A stretch of 64,000 bases of DNA, taken from the NCBI RefSeq assembly GCF_009828585.1, contig NZ_WSRZ01000012.1, positions 62,001 to 126,000 of the forward strand, written 5' to 3'. The number at the start of each line of letters is the position of its first letter. Positions within the stretch are counted from its first letter, which is position 1. Positions 17,301-27,300 of the stretch are shown here, piece by piece. The DNA comes from Shewanella litoralis (GTDB lineage Bacteria; Pseudomonadota; Gammaproteobacteria; Enterobacterales; Shewanellaceae). The notes under the pieces are model-generated. The model worked only from the letters and a program-made list of their open reading frames with translations. It did not search any database and was not told the DNA's origin. The position numbers were made by a program, and so were the translations under genes.

Positions 17301-20300
17301 TGACGTTTCTCCAGCCAGTAATAAAGGATTGGTAACAAATAAAGGGTAGTAATAGTCGATGTCAGCAAACCGCCAATTACAACAATGGCTAATGGCTTTT
17401 GAATTTCAGCACCCGGCCCTGATGCAAACACTAAAGGCATTAAACCGAACATGGCTGTGGTTGCAGTCATCAAAATGGGTCTTAGCCGTCTTGTAGCGCC
17501 TTGCTCAACTCGCATTAGCAAACTACTAAACACATGCTTGGTCTGCTCGTAATAACTCACCATTACCACACCGTTAAGTACCGCTACGCCCAGTAATGCG
17601 ATAAAACCAACCGATGCAGGAACAGATAAATACTCGCCCGAAAAATATAAGCTTACAATGCCACCCATCATGGCAAACGGAACGTTAGCCAAAATCAAGC
17701 CTGCTTTAGCAAGCGAACCAAAAGTGGTAAACAAAATAAGAGTAATAAGCACTATGGCAAGAGGAATAACCAGTAATAGGTTATTCGTTGCACGTTGTTG
17801 ATTTTCAAATTCACCACCGAAACTGACACTGTAACCACTAGGTAACTTAATCTCAGCGTTAATTTTCGTGTTAAGTTCTTCAACAAAACTGACGATATCT
17901 CGCCCTTGTACGTTACTAGTAATCACTGAAAAACGATCGCCTTGTTCGCGTTCGATTAAAATGGGGCCTTCTTTGTAAGTTAATTTAGCAATATCGATAA
18001 GACGCTTTAAAGAATGATCAGGCATCACCAACAATTGGTTTTGCAACTCATGAATACTACTCAGCCCGGCTTGATTATTCGCAATCAACACTGGGGTACG
18101 TTTTTTACCTTCCAGTACCTCTGTCACGAGTACACCTTCAAGTTGACTTTTTAAATACCGAGCAAACTCCATGGTGCTCATACCAAAACCACGAGCCAAC
18201 TCATTATCTAGGGTTAAATTAATAAATGGACTGCCTTCAATCATGGCCATTTTAACATCGACACTTCCACTGGTGGCACTGACTAATTGCTCAATTTGCG
18301 CGGTTAATTGACCAAGTGTATCGATATCGGTACCAAAGACTTTAATCGCCACATCACCAATACTACCTGTAAGCATTTCAGACACACGCATCTGAATAGG
18401 CTGAGTAAAATTAAAATTGACGCCAGGAAAATTAAGCAATTCAGTACGAATGGCGTCAATCAATTGTGCCTTATCAGTAAATCGCCACTCATCTCGCGGG
18501 GCAAGCTCCAAAAACACGTCAGTTTCATTTAGCCCCATAGGATCTAAACCTATTTCATCAGAACCGGTACGCGCCACCATTTGTCTAATTTCAGGTACAT
18601 TTTCTAGTAAAGTGATTTGAATTTGCTTGTCGATAGCAATGGATGCTTCAAGCGATATCGAAGGTGATTTTTCTAGCTGTAAAATAATATCGCCTTCATC
18701 CAATGTCGGCATAAAGGTTTTACCCACCAAACTAAATAACCCTAAACTCACCACCAACAAGGAAAAAGTGACGATCATAAACGGCTTTTTATGGATAAAT
18801 GTCTGTTTTAAGCTCCTTAAATAGGCAGCCTTGAGCTTCTCAATCGCTTTAGGTTCTTGAGCCGACTTCTCGTTAACCAAATAAGATGCAATGACCGGAA
18901 TAACCGTAAGCGACAAAACTAAAGCAGATAACATGGCAAAAACAATCGTGACAGCAACGGGTGTAAATAATTTGCCTTCTAATCCTGTTAAGGTTAGGAG
19001 CGGAGAAAACACAATCATGACAATGACAGTGCCAGACACCACTGGAATAGCCACGTCTTTTGTGGCGCGATAAATAAGATGCAAACGAGGCAAACGTTGC
19101 TTAGTCGCAATGAGGTTAACCATGTTCTCAACCACGACCACCGAGGAGTCGACCAACATACCAATTGCGATGACTAAGCCACCAAGGCTCATTAAATTTG
19201 CGGACAAATTAAATAAATCCATCATCAAAAACGTCATTAATGCAGCAAGGGGTAAAGACAGTGACACCACTAAAGCGGCCCGCACATTACCTAAAAAAAG
19301 CGCAAGTAATACAATGACTAATAACACCGCTTCAAATAACGCATTTGAAATAGTATCAATTGCGGTATTAATTAAATTTGCACGGTCATAAAAAACATTA
19401 AGATCGCTTCCTTCTGGTAGCGAAGTGCTTATTTGCTCCAATTTAGCTTTAATACTCGTCACAACCTGTGCAGTATTAGCATCTTTAAGAGCAATAATTA
19501 GTGCTTCTGCGGCCTCTTCACCGTCTTTTGACACTGCACCATATCGAGTTAAATGACCTATTTGTATGTCTGCCAAATCTCTCAATCGGTATATTTGGGA
19601 ATCATTAGCTTTAATCACTAACTGTTTCAGTTCGTCAATATCATCAATTCGACCTTCTGAACGCACAATAATGGTATCCGTACCAATGGATAATTTACCT
19701 GCACCTTCATTATGATTATTGTCAGTAATCGCTTGCTGTAAATCGGCAAAACTGACGCCAGCAGCAGCCATTGCAGAAGGGTTTGGACTAATACTAAAAC
19801 TCTTAGCATAGCCACCTAAAATATTAACATCAGCGACTCCTGTAACCGTTCGTAACAAGGGTCTAATTTCCCATTCCAACAACTGTCGACGTTCCATCAA
19901 CGATAAGTTCGGATTTTCAAGTGTGAACATAAAAATCTCACTTAACGGCGTACTCATTGGCGCCACACCACCAGAGACTCCATCAGGAAAACTATCCCAT
20001 ACTGCAGATAATCGCTCGCTCACCTGCTGTCTCGCCCAATAGATATCAGTCCCTTCAGTAAAATCTAACGTGATATCACTAATGGCATACTTAGTCGTAG
20101 ATCGTAAAATGGCTTGATTAGGGATCCCCAACAGCTCAGTTTCAACAGGCACAGTAATCTGCGCCTCAATTTCTTCAGCCGTCATACCAGGAGCTTTTAA
20201 AATAATTTTAACTTGCGTAGGTGAAATATCCGGAAAAGCATCCAGAGGAATATTAAACCAGGCACGAGTTCCGGCTAACATCAATATCAACGCCACTATC

Positions 20301-20350
20301 AGCACAAACAACCGCTGAGTCAGTGAAAAACGGATTACAGAAGCGAGCAT
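17297..20350 (-). CDS. heavy-metal efflux RND transporter, CzcA/CusA family
   Basis: This 1017-residue inner-membrane proton/metal antiporter is full length. It starts with RFSLTQRLFVLIVALILMLAG and contains the HME-type motifs FPDISPTQVKI, TPLSEIFMF and, in TM4, IAIGMLVDSSVVVVENM with the proton-relay Asp and Glu. Further on, GSLAKAGLILANVPFAMMGG and RLRPILMTATTAMFGLMP are typical. It assembles with the adaptor and TolC protein encoded just upstream to expel metal across both membranes. The CzcA-type DFG triplet in TM4 is not seen; the sequence is nearer to CusA-like or unassigned HME pumps, so the substrate (Cu/Ag or divalent ion) is uncertain. It starts 1 base after the adaptor stop. Confidence 0.95.
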   Translation of the reverse strand: MLASVIRFSLTQRLFVLIVALILMLAGTRAWFNIPLDAFPDISPTQVKIILKAPGMTAEEIEAQITVPVETELLGIPNQAILRSTTKYAISDITLDFTEGTDIYWARQQVSERLSAVWDSFPDGVSGGVAPMSTPLSEIFMFTLENPNLSLMERRQLLEWEIRPLLRTVTGVADVNILGGYAKSFSISPNPSAMAAAGVSFADLQQAITDNNHNEGAGKLSIGTDTIIVRSEGRIDDIDELKQLVIKANDSQIYRLRDLADIQIGHLTRYGAVSKDGEEAAEALIIALKDANTAQVVTSIKAKLEQISTSLPEGSDLNVFYDRANLINTAIDTISNALFEAVLLVIVLLALFLGNVRAALVVSLSLPLAALMTFLMMDLFNLSANLMSLGGLVIAIGMLVDSSVVVVENMVNLIATKQRLPRLHLIYRATKDVAIPVVSGTVIVMIVFSPLLTLTGLEGKLFTPVAVTIVFAMLSALVLSLTVIPVIASYLVNEKSAQEPKAIEKLKAAYLRSLKQTFIHKKPFMIVTFSLLVVSLGLFSLVGKTFMPTLDEGDIILQLEKSPSISLEASIAIDKQIQITLLENVPEIRQMVARTGSDEIGLDPMGLNETDVFLELAPRDEWRFTDKAQLIDAIRTELLNFPGVNFNFTQPIQMRVSEMLTGSIGDVAIKVFGTDIDTLGQLTAQIEQLVSATSGSVDVKMAMIEGSPFINLTLDNELARGFGMSTMEFARYLKSQLEGVLVTEVLEGKKRTPVLIANNQAGLSSIHELQNQLLVMPDHSLKRLIDIAKLTYKEGPILIEREQGDRFSVITSNVQGRDIVSFVEELNTKINAEIKLPSGYSVSFGGEFENQQRATNNLLLVIPLAIVLITLILFTTFGSLAKAGLILANVPFAMMGGIVSLYFSGEYLSVPASVGFIALLGVAVLNGVVMVSYYEQTKHVFSSLLMRVEQGATRRLRPILMTATTAMFGLMPLVFASGPGAEIQKPLAIVVIGGLLTSTITTLYLLPILYYWLEKRQ

Positions 20351-20351
20351 A

Positions 20352-21383
20352 TTATTCGCCTCCTAAACCAAGCAGTATGCCTTTTACAGCCGCAACTGAT
20401 TGAGACAACACTTTTATTTGGCTCAAATCTTGATCACTGGCTATAATATAGTCATCCGCAGTTGATCCCAACACATCGATACTCAATGCGATCAATGATT
20501 GGTCTTTTTGGGTAAAAACCTGGCTATCTTGTTGCCATGTAAACACACTCACTTTAGGCACTAAATACACCGCTTTTTGGTATTCAGGTATTACAGTAAT
20601 TTGTTGCCCTAAGAGTAAATGACATGTCTGTGGCACAGGATTAGACCATGCCGTTAAAAATACCCCTTCAGCAATAGCTGACACCTCATCAATCGCAATA
20701 TGACATTGATTAATGTTAACTGCCGATAGAGAGGTTGATTGACTCATAGGCACACTCACCTTCACTCGAATACTGTCAGCAGGGATAATCGAGAATAATT
20801 GAGTACCAACACTGTATGGGCTATTAAGATGATTCAGATTAACAATGCCCGCTACAGGAGCCATGACCACCAACGATTCAGTATCAGTATCAATGCTTTT
20901 TACCATCTCCATAAAGTGCTGCATGTGTTCGTATTCAAGGTGAGCACTAAAGTATTCTTGGCTTATCTCGCGCCACTTATCAGCTCCAATACTGCCATTT
21001 CGTAATAGAGGCTGATTGCGGTCATAACGCTGTTTAGCTAAATCATATAGTGTTTTAGCCGCCTCTATTTGAGCTAAAAAATGGAATACTTCTGGTCCCG
21101 TTAATCTAACAATGGCTTGATTTTTACTAACAACTTGGCCCTGTCCAACTAAAAATGTGACTTGCTGTATATTTTCAGGAGCCATAACCCAATAATCATT
21201 ACCCGGTAAGCGCGCTATTTGTGCTGGTAGTGGACTTCCTTCATAACTGGCCACCTTCTTTGGCGACGTATAACCCACATCTAAATGACCTAACTCACTA
21301 AGTGAGATGGTTTCAGCACTAACGGACACCATTGATAAACCGAGTGTGATACATAACAGGCTATTGCAAAATTTGGCCATCAT
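20352..21383 (-). CDS. RND periplasmic adaptor (membrane-fusion) protein
   Basis: I start at ATG 21383 (MMAKFCNSLLCITLGLSMVS), whose ATGA overlaps the stop of the TolC gene. A longer upstream frame has no purpose. The ~343-residue protein has a signal peptide, then an N-terminal barrel-like segment (VTFLVGQGQVVSKNQAIVRLTGPEVFHFL), a helical hairpin (about 95-150) and a beta barrel with VVMAPVAGIVNLNHLNSPYSVGT, the biotinyl-lipoyl-like half-motif of HlyD/CusB adaptors. It bridges pump and TolC. It is short for a CusB protein and lacks an N-terminal Met-rich metal site. Confidence 0.88.
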   Translation of the reverse strand: MMAKFCNSLLCITLGLSMVSVSAETISLSELGHLDVGYTSPKKVASYEGSPLPAQIARLPGNDYWVMAPENIQQVTFLVGQGQVVSKNQAIVRLTGPEVFHFLAQIEAAKTLYDLAKQRYDRNQPLLRNGSIGADKWREISQEYFSAHLEYEHMQHFMEMVKSIDTDTESLVVMAPVAGIVNLNHLNSPYSVGTQLFSIIPADSIRVKVSVPMSQSTSLSAVNINQCHIAIDEVSAIAEGVFLTAWSNPVPQTCHLLLGQQITVIPEYQKAVYLVPKVSVFTWQQDSQVFTQKDQSLIALSIDVLGSTADDYIIASDQDLSQIKVLSQSVAAVKGILLGLGGE

Positions 21384-22612
21384 AATGAAATCCCTAAAGC
21401 TTGCAGTTGCTGAGAGTAAAGTTGCTGCAGAGCAACTTGATTGAGAACTAAACATGATTCGGTATCTAATGCATCCATGTAACGGCGTAACCATATTTCG
21501 TAACTCATTTGATTTTGGTCTTTTACCTTGGCTAACTCTTCAGTGATGGTTCGACTCAATGAGACTCCTCGCTGCAACAAGGCCTGCTTTTCACTGAGGT
21601 TATGCTGTTGTAACATCAGTTTTTGTGATTGGTTTTTGAGCTCTAAATATAGATCTTCGCTTTTAATCCGCTGCTCTTGATAATCTTTCTTCCAAACTGA
21701 CAACTCACTTTGTGATAAAGCTGAACCGAAACCGAGCGGAATACTGATCCCAACGCCTAAGTGCTGATCGCTAAATTGCTCACCCACGGTTTCTTTTGCA
21801 GTTAATGACACAGTCCAAGGATCTTGATCCCCCGCTTTTTGGCTTATGATCATGGTATCTTGTAGTTGCTGTTGCAGAGAATGTAGTTGCAATAATGGAT
21901 GCTGCATCAATACGACACCAACACCATGGACAGATTGCGGCTCAATATCATAAGCGCTCTCTTCTATATTGACGGGGATCTCACTCAAACCAGTGAGCGA
22001 TTGAAACAATGCCATCGCCTCATCTTGCTGCTGTTTCAGTTCAATCTGCGCTAGATCAATATCCACTCGTTCTCGATCTAATAGCAACGAATTGACTTTA
22101 GGTAACTCACCCGCATCAGACTGCTGCTTTTGCTGCACATTTAGCTGTTCTAATAATAAAGATTTTCGCTTTAACTGCTCAAATTTGACTGACGCAATGC
22201 GGTATTCCCACATACTTTGTCTAAGCAAACCTGATAAATATAATTTTTGAAGTGCCACCTGCTGATCAAGTAACGCATTCGTTAGTTTTTTTAGTTTGTT
22301 ATCGCTTTGGTGCAAGCTAAATGATTTTAACGGGAGGTTGAGTGATACTTCTTGCTCATAAATGTTACTATTATCCAAGTCGCTCAGATAATTTACGCTA
22401 ATACTTGGTAAGCCAGTCAACCAAGTTGAACTGCTCAATTGTAATGAGCGGTTATCGTTTAATTGAGCTGTTTTAAAGGCCGTATTATTTAACCGTGCTT
22501 GGCTTAACTGCAACAGTGGTGACAGATCATTGCTTGTAGCACCATAGCTAAAAGAGCTAACCGCTAGCGCAATAATAAGACATATTTTGATACTAAACTT
22601 CACGACAGACAT
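21380..22612 (-). CDS. TolC-family outer-membrane efflux channel
   Basis: The preferred start is ATG 22612 (MSVVKFSIKICLIIALAVSS), a signal peptide; GTG 22624 is also in frame. The ~410-residue protein consists mainly of long amphipathic helices with heptad patterns in two related halves, as in TolC/CusC channels. A strand-like region SVNYLSDLDNSN is in the first half and VGISIPLGFGSALSQSELSV in the second. No lipobox Cys is seen. It is the first gene of the efflux operon and overlaps the adaptor gene by 4 bases. Confidence 0.9.
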   Translation of the reverse strand: MSVVKFSIKICLIIALAVSSFSYGATSNDLSPLLQLSQARLNNTAFKTAQLNDNRSLQLSSSTWLTGLPSISVNYLSDLDNSNIYEQEVSLNLPLKSFSLHQSDNKLKKLTNALLDQQVALQKLYLSGLLRQSMWEYRIASVKFEQLKRKSLLLEQLNVQQKQQSDAGELPKVNSLLLDRERVDIDLAQIELKQQQDEAMALFQSLTGLSEIPVNIEESAYDIEPQSVHGVGVVLMQHPLLQLHSLQQQLQDTMIISQKAGDQDPWTVSLTAKETVGEQFSDQHLGVGISIPLGFGSALSQSELSVWKKDYQEQRIKSEDLYLELKNQSQKLMLQQHNLSEKQALLQRGVSLSRTITEELAKVKDQNQMSYEIWLRRYMDALDTESCLVLNQVALQQLYSQQLQALGISL

Positions 22613-22698
22613 AAGTGATTTCACTAACCCAAAAGATATAGTCAGGTTATTATCTTCAGGTCAAATTAGCATGGGGAATATGTATCATAAAAGCCATT

Positions 22699-22716
22699 AT
22701 AGTACATATGTACTAT
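22699..22716. promoter_or_regulatory. perfect 18-bp palindrome between RND operon and luxR-type gene
   Basis: ATAGTACATATGTACTAT is perfectly self-complementary. It lies in the 170-base divergent promoter region, 83-87 bases from each start codon. LuxR-type HTH proteins bind such ~18-20 bp dyads, so it is a likely operator for the neighbouring regulator. Confidence 0.65.
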
Positions 22717-22782
22717 GCAATAATTGATTGATTTTTATAACAATAATTATTTAGTTAACACACTCATTTTTTGGAAGATGTC

Positions 22783-23280
22783 ATGAGAAAAGATGTATTC
22801 ATTATTATACTACTTCTGTTAATCACCTTGTTTAAGTTGTTTGATATCTTTGCCGATCTACAACTGAACATTCCCGCTTGGCATATTGCCCAAGAAGCCA
22901 TGCTGGTAGTATTGACTATTGCAGCAAGTATTTTTTTAGGTTACGACCTCATTCGCAGTTCTCGTCAAGTCAAAGCACTTAAATCAAAACTCAAAAAAGC
23001 AGATAAAGAAATTAATCACATGTCAGCTCAAATGCGAGCTGCAAGACAAGATTACAGCCTAACCATCGCTGCTCAATTTGAATCTTGGCAATTTACAAAA
23101 AGTGAGCAACAAGTCGCACTTTTGCTTTTAAAAGGACTCAGTTTTAAAGAAATTGCAGAAGTGCGACTGACCAAAGAAAAAACAGTACGCCAACAGGCGT
23201 CAACGATTTACAGTAAGGCTCAAGTAGATGGTCGTCACACTCTATGTGCTTGGTTTATGGAAGATTTTATTCAAGAGTAA
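22783..23280 (+). CDS. membrane-anchored LuxR-type HTH regulator
   Basis: The start is ATG 22783 with GGAAG 7 bases upstream; 165 residues. Two membrane helices come first (FIIILLLLITLFKLFDIFADL; then AMLVVLTIAASIFLGYDLI), followed by a basic coiled coil (about 60-95). The C-terminal LuxR/GerE HTH reads TKSEQQVALLLLKGLSFKEIAEV, then KEKTVRQQASTIYSKA, then GRHTLCAWFMEDF. A DNA-binding domain tethered to the inner membrane suggests direct signalling from membrane to DNA without a receiver domain. It faces the metal efflux operon across a palindrome and probably controls it. Confidence 0.85.
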   Translation: MRKDVFIIILLLLITLFKLFDIFADLQLNIPAWHIAQEAMLVVLTIAASIFLGYDLIRSSRQVKALKSKLKKADKEINHMSAQMRAARQDYSLTIAAQFESWQFTKSEQQVALLLLKGLSFKEIAEVRLTKEKTVRQQASTIYSKAQVDGRHTLCAWFMEDFIQE

Positions 23281-23428
23281 TCCTCTAGCATAAATAGCAT
23301 CCGGTTCTATTGCACAATAAGAATGAGTTATTCTAGATTTTTAATAAAACCTTTGAAATCTTATTCCCGCAGAACAACAATACAACTTCAATAAAAAGCA
23401 AAGTCATGAAGTACGCTGCTAAATTGCT

Positions 23429-24388
23429 TTAAACTATCACACTATCTTTTATTACTACCTGCGCGCCTAGCACTCTATTTCTGCCGCGCTCTTTTGCTAA
23501 ATAAAGCTGTTTGTCAGCGGCTTCAATTAATCGTTTTTCGGGAATGTCTCTGGTTGGCACTATGGTTGATACACCTGCGCTGATGGTAACAAAGGAAGAA
23601 ACTTGCGAGGTTTTATGCGCAATTTTAAGCGATATAATACTGTCGACAATTTGCTGGGCAACATAAGTGCCGCCGGTTAAATCGGTATTGGGCAAAATAC
23701 AAATAAACTCTTCGCCGCCAAAACGCGCGACTAAATCGTAAGGACGATTAACGGTATCTTGAATTTTCTGAGCAACTTTTCGTAAACAAGCATCCCCCTC
23801 AGTGTGTCCATAGGTGTCATTAAATAGCTTAAAGAAATCGATATCCAATAAAATGATCGTCAATGGTTGTTGTTCACGGCAACCTTGCAACCAACTCACA
23901 GGTAACACCTGCTCAAACTTACGCCGATTTGCCACACCGGTTAAGCCATCGAGCAGCGCAATAGAACGAAGCAAGTCAGATTGCGACTTTAACATGAGCT
24001 GATTCTTTACCCGTGCTTTAGTAATAACCGGATTAATGGGCTTATGAATAAAATCGACTGCACCTAAATTAAACCCTTTAACTTCTTTCTCTTCATCAAA
24101 ATGTCCGCTGATAAAAATAACCGCGATATCTTGTGTAGCGGGATCATTTTTAAGATGTGCACACACATCAAATCCATTTAAGATTGGCATCTCAATGTCT
24201 AACAACACCATGTCAGGATTGATTTTTTTACACATATCAATCGCTTGATGCCCATCTCTGGCCATATAAATGTCATAATCATTTTGCAGTAACTGGTGCA
24301 ATATTTTTATGTTGACAACCTGGTCATCAACGATCAATATTTTCCCTTTTACTGGAGCAACACTAGAAATATACTCATCTATGAACAC
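23429..24388 (-). CDS. response regulator diguanylate cyclase (REC-GGDEF)
   Basis: Residues ~15-135 are a receiver (ILIVDDQ, phospho-acceptor in DMVLLDIEMP, Lys in FIHKPI). Residues ~150-310 are a GGDEF domain with DGLTGVANRRKFEQ and the active site ARFGGEEF. The product-inhibition I-site RPYD sits five residues before GGEEF. The enzyme should make c-di-GMP from two GTP when phosphorylated. Its start lies 3 bases after the stop of the large hybrid kinase, so that kinase is very likely its partner. Confidence 0.95.
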   Translation of the reverse strand: MFIDEYISSVAPVKGKILIVDDQVVNIKILHQLLQNDYDIYMARDGHQAIDMCKKINPDMVLLDIEMPILNGFDVCAHLKNDPATQDIAVIFISGHFDEEKEVKGFNLGAVDFIHKPINPVITKARVKNQLMLKSQSDLLRSIALLDGLTGVANRRKFEQVLPVSWLQGCREQQPLTIILLDIDFFKLFNDTYGHTEGDACLRKVAQKIQDTVNRPYDLVARFGGEEFICILPNTDLTGGTYVAQQIVDSIISLKIAHKTSQVSSFVTISAGVSTIVPTRDIPEKRLIEAADKQLYLAKERGRNRVLGAQVVIKDSVIV

Positions 24389-24391
24389 GCA

Positions 24392-27300
24392 TCACTCCTT
24401 AATTATCGATTTTAGGGTATCGATAGCATCCAAAAACTCGAGCTGACTGACCTGGGATGTTAACTTTAACCACTCTTTATCTGATACCAGATTAACTGAT
24501 AATTGCTCAAGATAGCTAATCGCATCTAAATTTTGCTCAACTAATAATGCCATTAACTTATCCATTTTATCTGATGATATACTGGTTATCGGCAATAATT
24601 GCGTTTTATCCAATTCATTTGTTGTTAACGCCACCGTTTCATCAGGAAATAAGGTGTCAAGTACATGCAAACTGTCGTTAATTTGCCCTTGGATCTGACT
24701 CAAATAAACATCCGCATCTATTTTAACATTATGTTTTATGTTCAGTTCAAGCTGCGCGGCAAAAGCAGCTAAACGCCTCGCACCAATATTACTGGCTGTA
24801 CCTTTAATGGTATGAGCAATAATGCTTATTTTATCGGTGTCTTGTTGTGTAAACGCCTGGGTTAATGCTGTGAGCTGCTCTGACATTTCTACCGCAAAAT
24901 GGTGTTTTACATCGATAAAGAATGCTAACTCACCACCAAAGCGCCTTAATATCGACTCAGGGTTTTCAATAATCACATCATTGTCGCCAAGCTCATTAGG
25001 TAACTCAATAAATGCATTTATATCATTTACACTGCCCAATGACGGCGCAGTTTGACCTAACAACCCCAACATACAAGGCAGTAAACGCGTCATGTCTATT
25101 GGCTTGCCAATATGCTCATTCATTCCGGCATCAAGACATAACGCTTTGTCAGCCAATGAAGCGTTGGCGGTCATCGCTAAAATCATCAAATCATTAAATC
25201 GACCATCAGCACGGATTAAACGCGTTGCCTCTAGACCATCCATATCCGGCATTTGCATGTCCATAATCACAATATCAAATGTGTTGCTAGATTCGGTTAC
25301 CCACTCCACACCTTCAACACCACCTTTGGCTAATGTAACAACTGCACCTTGTAATCTAAGTAGCTCATAAATAACTTGGCGATTTAATTGATTATCTTCA
25401 ACCACCAGCACTCTAATGCCTTGTAAGGCTAAGTGGGTCACTTTTTTTGTTTCTAACGGTATTTCTTCACCGCTAATAGCCTGATGTACCGCCTCAAGCA
25501 TCAAGTTAGCCGTGATTGGTTTTGTTAACATATTCACAAACGGTTGTTGCTTATATTGCTTGGTTTGCTTCATGACCTCAGAGCCATAAGCCGTCAGCAT
25601 AATTATGGCAGGGGCTTTGCCAACAGGGAACATAGATTGAATATGCTGTGCGGTTTCTAAACCATCCATGTCTGGCATGCGCCAGTCCATAATAATCACG
25701 TCATAATGGTTGGTGGCATGCAAACTTTGCTCAATAAGATTAATCGCCTGCTTACTGTTACTTGCTTCGTTAACATAAGCGCCATGAGCCATCAGTGTTT
25801 TTGATAAAATTTTACGGCTCATTTTACTGTCATCAACAATCAGGATATTTTTACCTTGCAAATCGATGTCTAAATAAGTGTTATTCATCTCAACAACAGT
25901 AAAAGACAAATCAAATCCAAAACGACTGCCGTGACCTAACTCACTCGTTAGCGTTAATTCACCGCCCATTAACTCCACTAAACGTTTGGTGATAGCAAGC
26001 CCAAGCCCAGTGCCGCCAAATCGTCTTGAGGTGGATGATTCTGCCTGTACAAAGCCTTGAAATATTTTACCAGCTTGTTCTTTGCTGATCCCGATGCCGC
26101 TGTCAGTCACTGAAATGGCCAGTTTCACTTCATTCTGGCTATGCTGATGACAATGCACCCCAACAATCACATGGCCCTGAGAGGTAAACTTAATTGCATT
26201 ACCGGCAAGATTTAATAATACCTGGCGCAAGCGCAATTCATCGCCTTCGATAAGATAAGGGATGTCGGGATCAAGGTCGAAAATGACTTCCAGATTTTTA
26301 CTGTGAACATTGGTCGCCACCATTACCGCCAGTTCACGCATCAAGGTTTCCATTTGAAATGGATGGAGATCAAGGTCAAGCTTACCGGCATCAATTTTGG
26401 AAAAATCTAAAATGTCATTGAGTAACCCTAACAAGGATTTTGCCGCGATTTCTGCTTTGGTCACATAGTCAAGTTGTTGCCGGGTCATATCAGAATGCTG
26501 CACTAACTGAAGCATGCCCAATACTGCATTCATGGGTGTGCGAATTTCATGACTCATATTGGCTAAAAATGCCGACTTGGCCGCACTTGCCGCATCGGCT
26601 GCCTGCTTGGCTAAGCGTAATGTTTGCTCTAACTCACGCTGCTCGGTAATATCGCGGTTAATTCCCACAACACGTACCGCCTTACCCATTTTATCGTAAC
26701 TGATTTGACCACCAGCATGGATATAACGCACCTGATTTGCGCGATTAATAATTCTAAAGGTCGATTCATAAGTTGAATGGCTCTCAATGGCCTGCTGCAA
26801 TGCTTGTTCTGCCATGTACAGATCATCTGGGTGAATGCGCTGTTGCCAATGTTGGTAATTAAGGCCTTCTTCTTTTATCTCAATCGGGTAGTCGTACATC
26901 ACAAACATACGATCGTTCCATTGCAAGTCACCCGTTAATAAATCAAAATCCCATATACCTAGCTCTGCAACCTCGGCAGCCTTAATCAATTGATTACTGG
27001 CCGACACTAACGCCTCTTGCTGCTTCAATATTGTATCAATATTAACCGCAACCCCAAGATAACCAACAAGTTCACCCGACTCATTACGCATGGCAGTGAC
27101 CGATAACGACACCTGGCATTGGCTATAGTCTTTACGCACATAAGTCCAGGTGCGCGTCTCAGGACCAAAGTTTCTGGGCTTATAAACCATTACATCAAAT
27201 GCACTTATCTCTTCGCCAAACTCCTCGGTTAACTCTTTACCACGCGCCCTAACTTCGCCAGGCACATGCAATATTGCTGGACTCATTTTACCGACGACTT

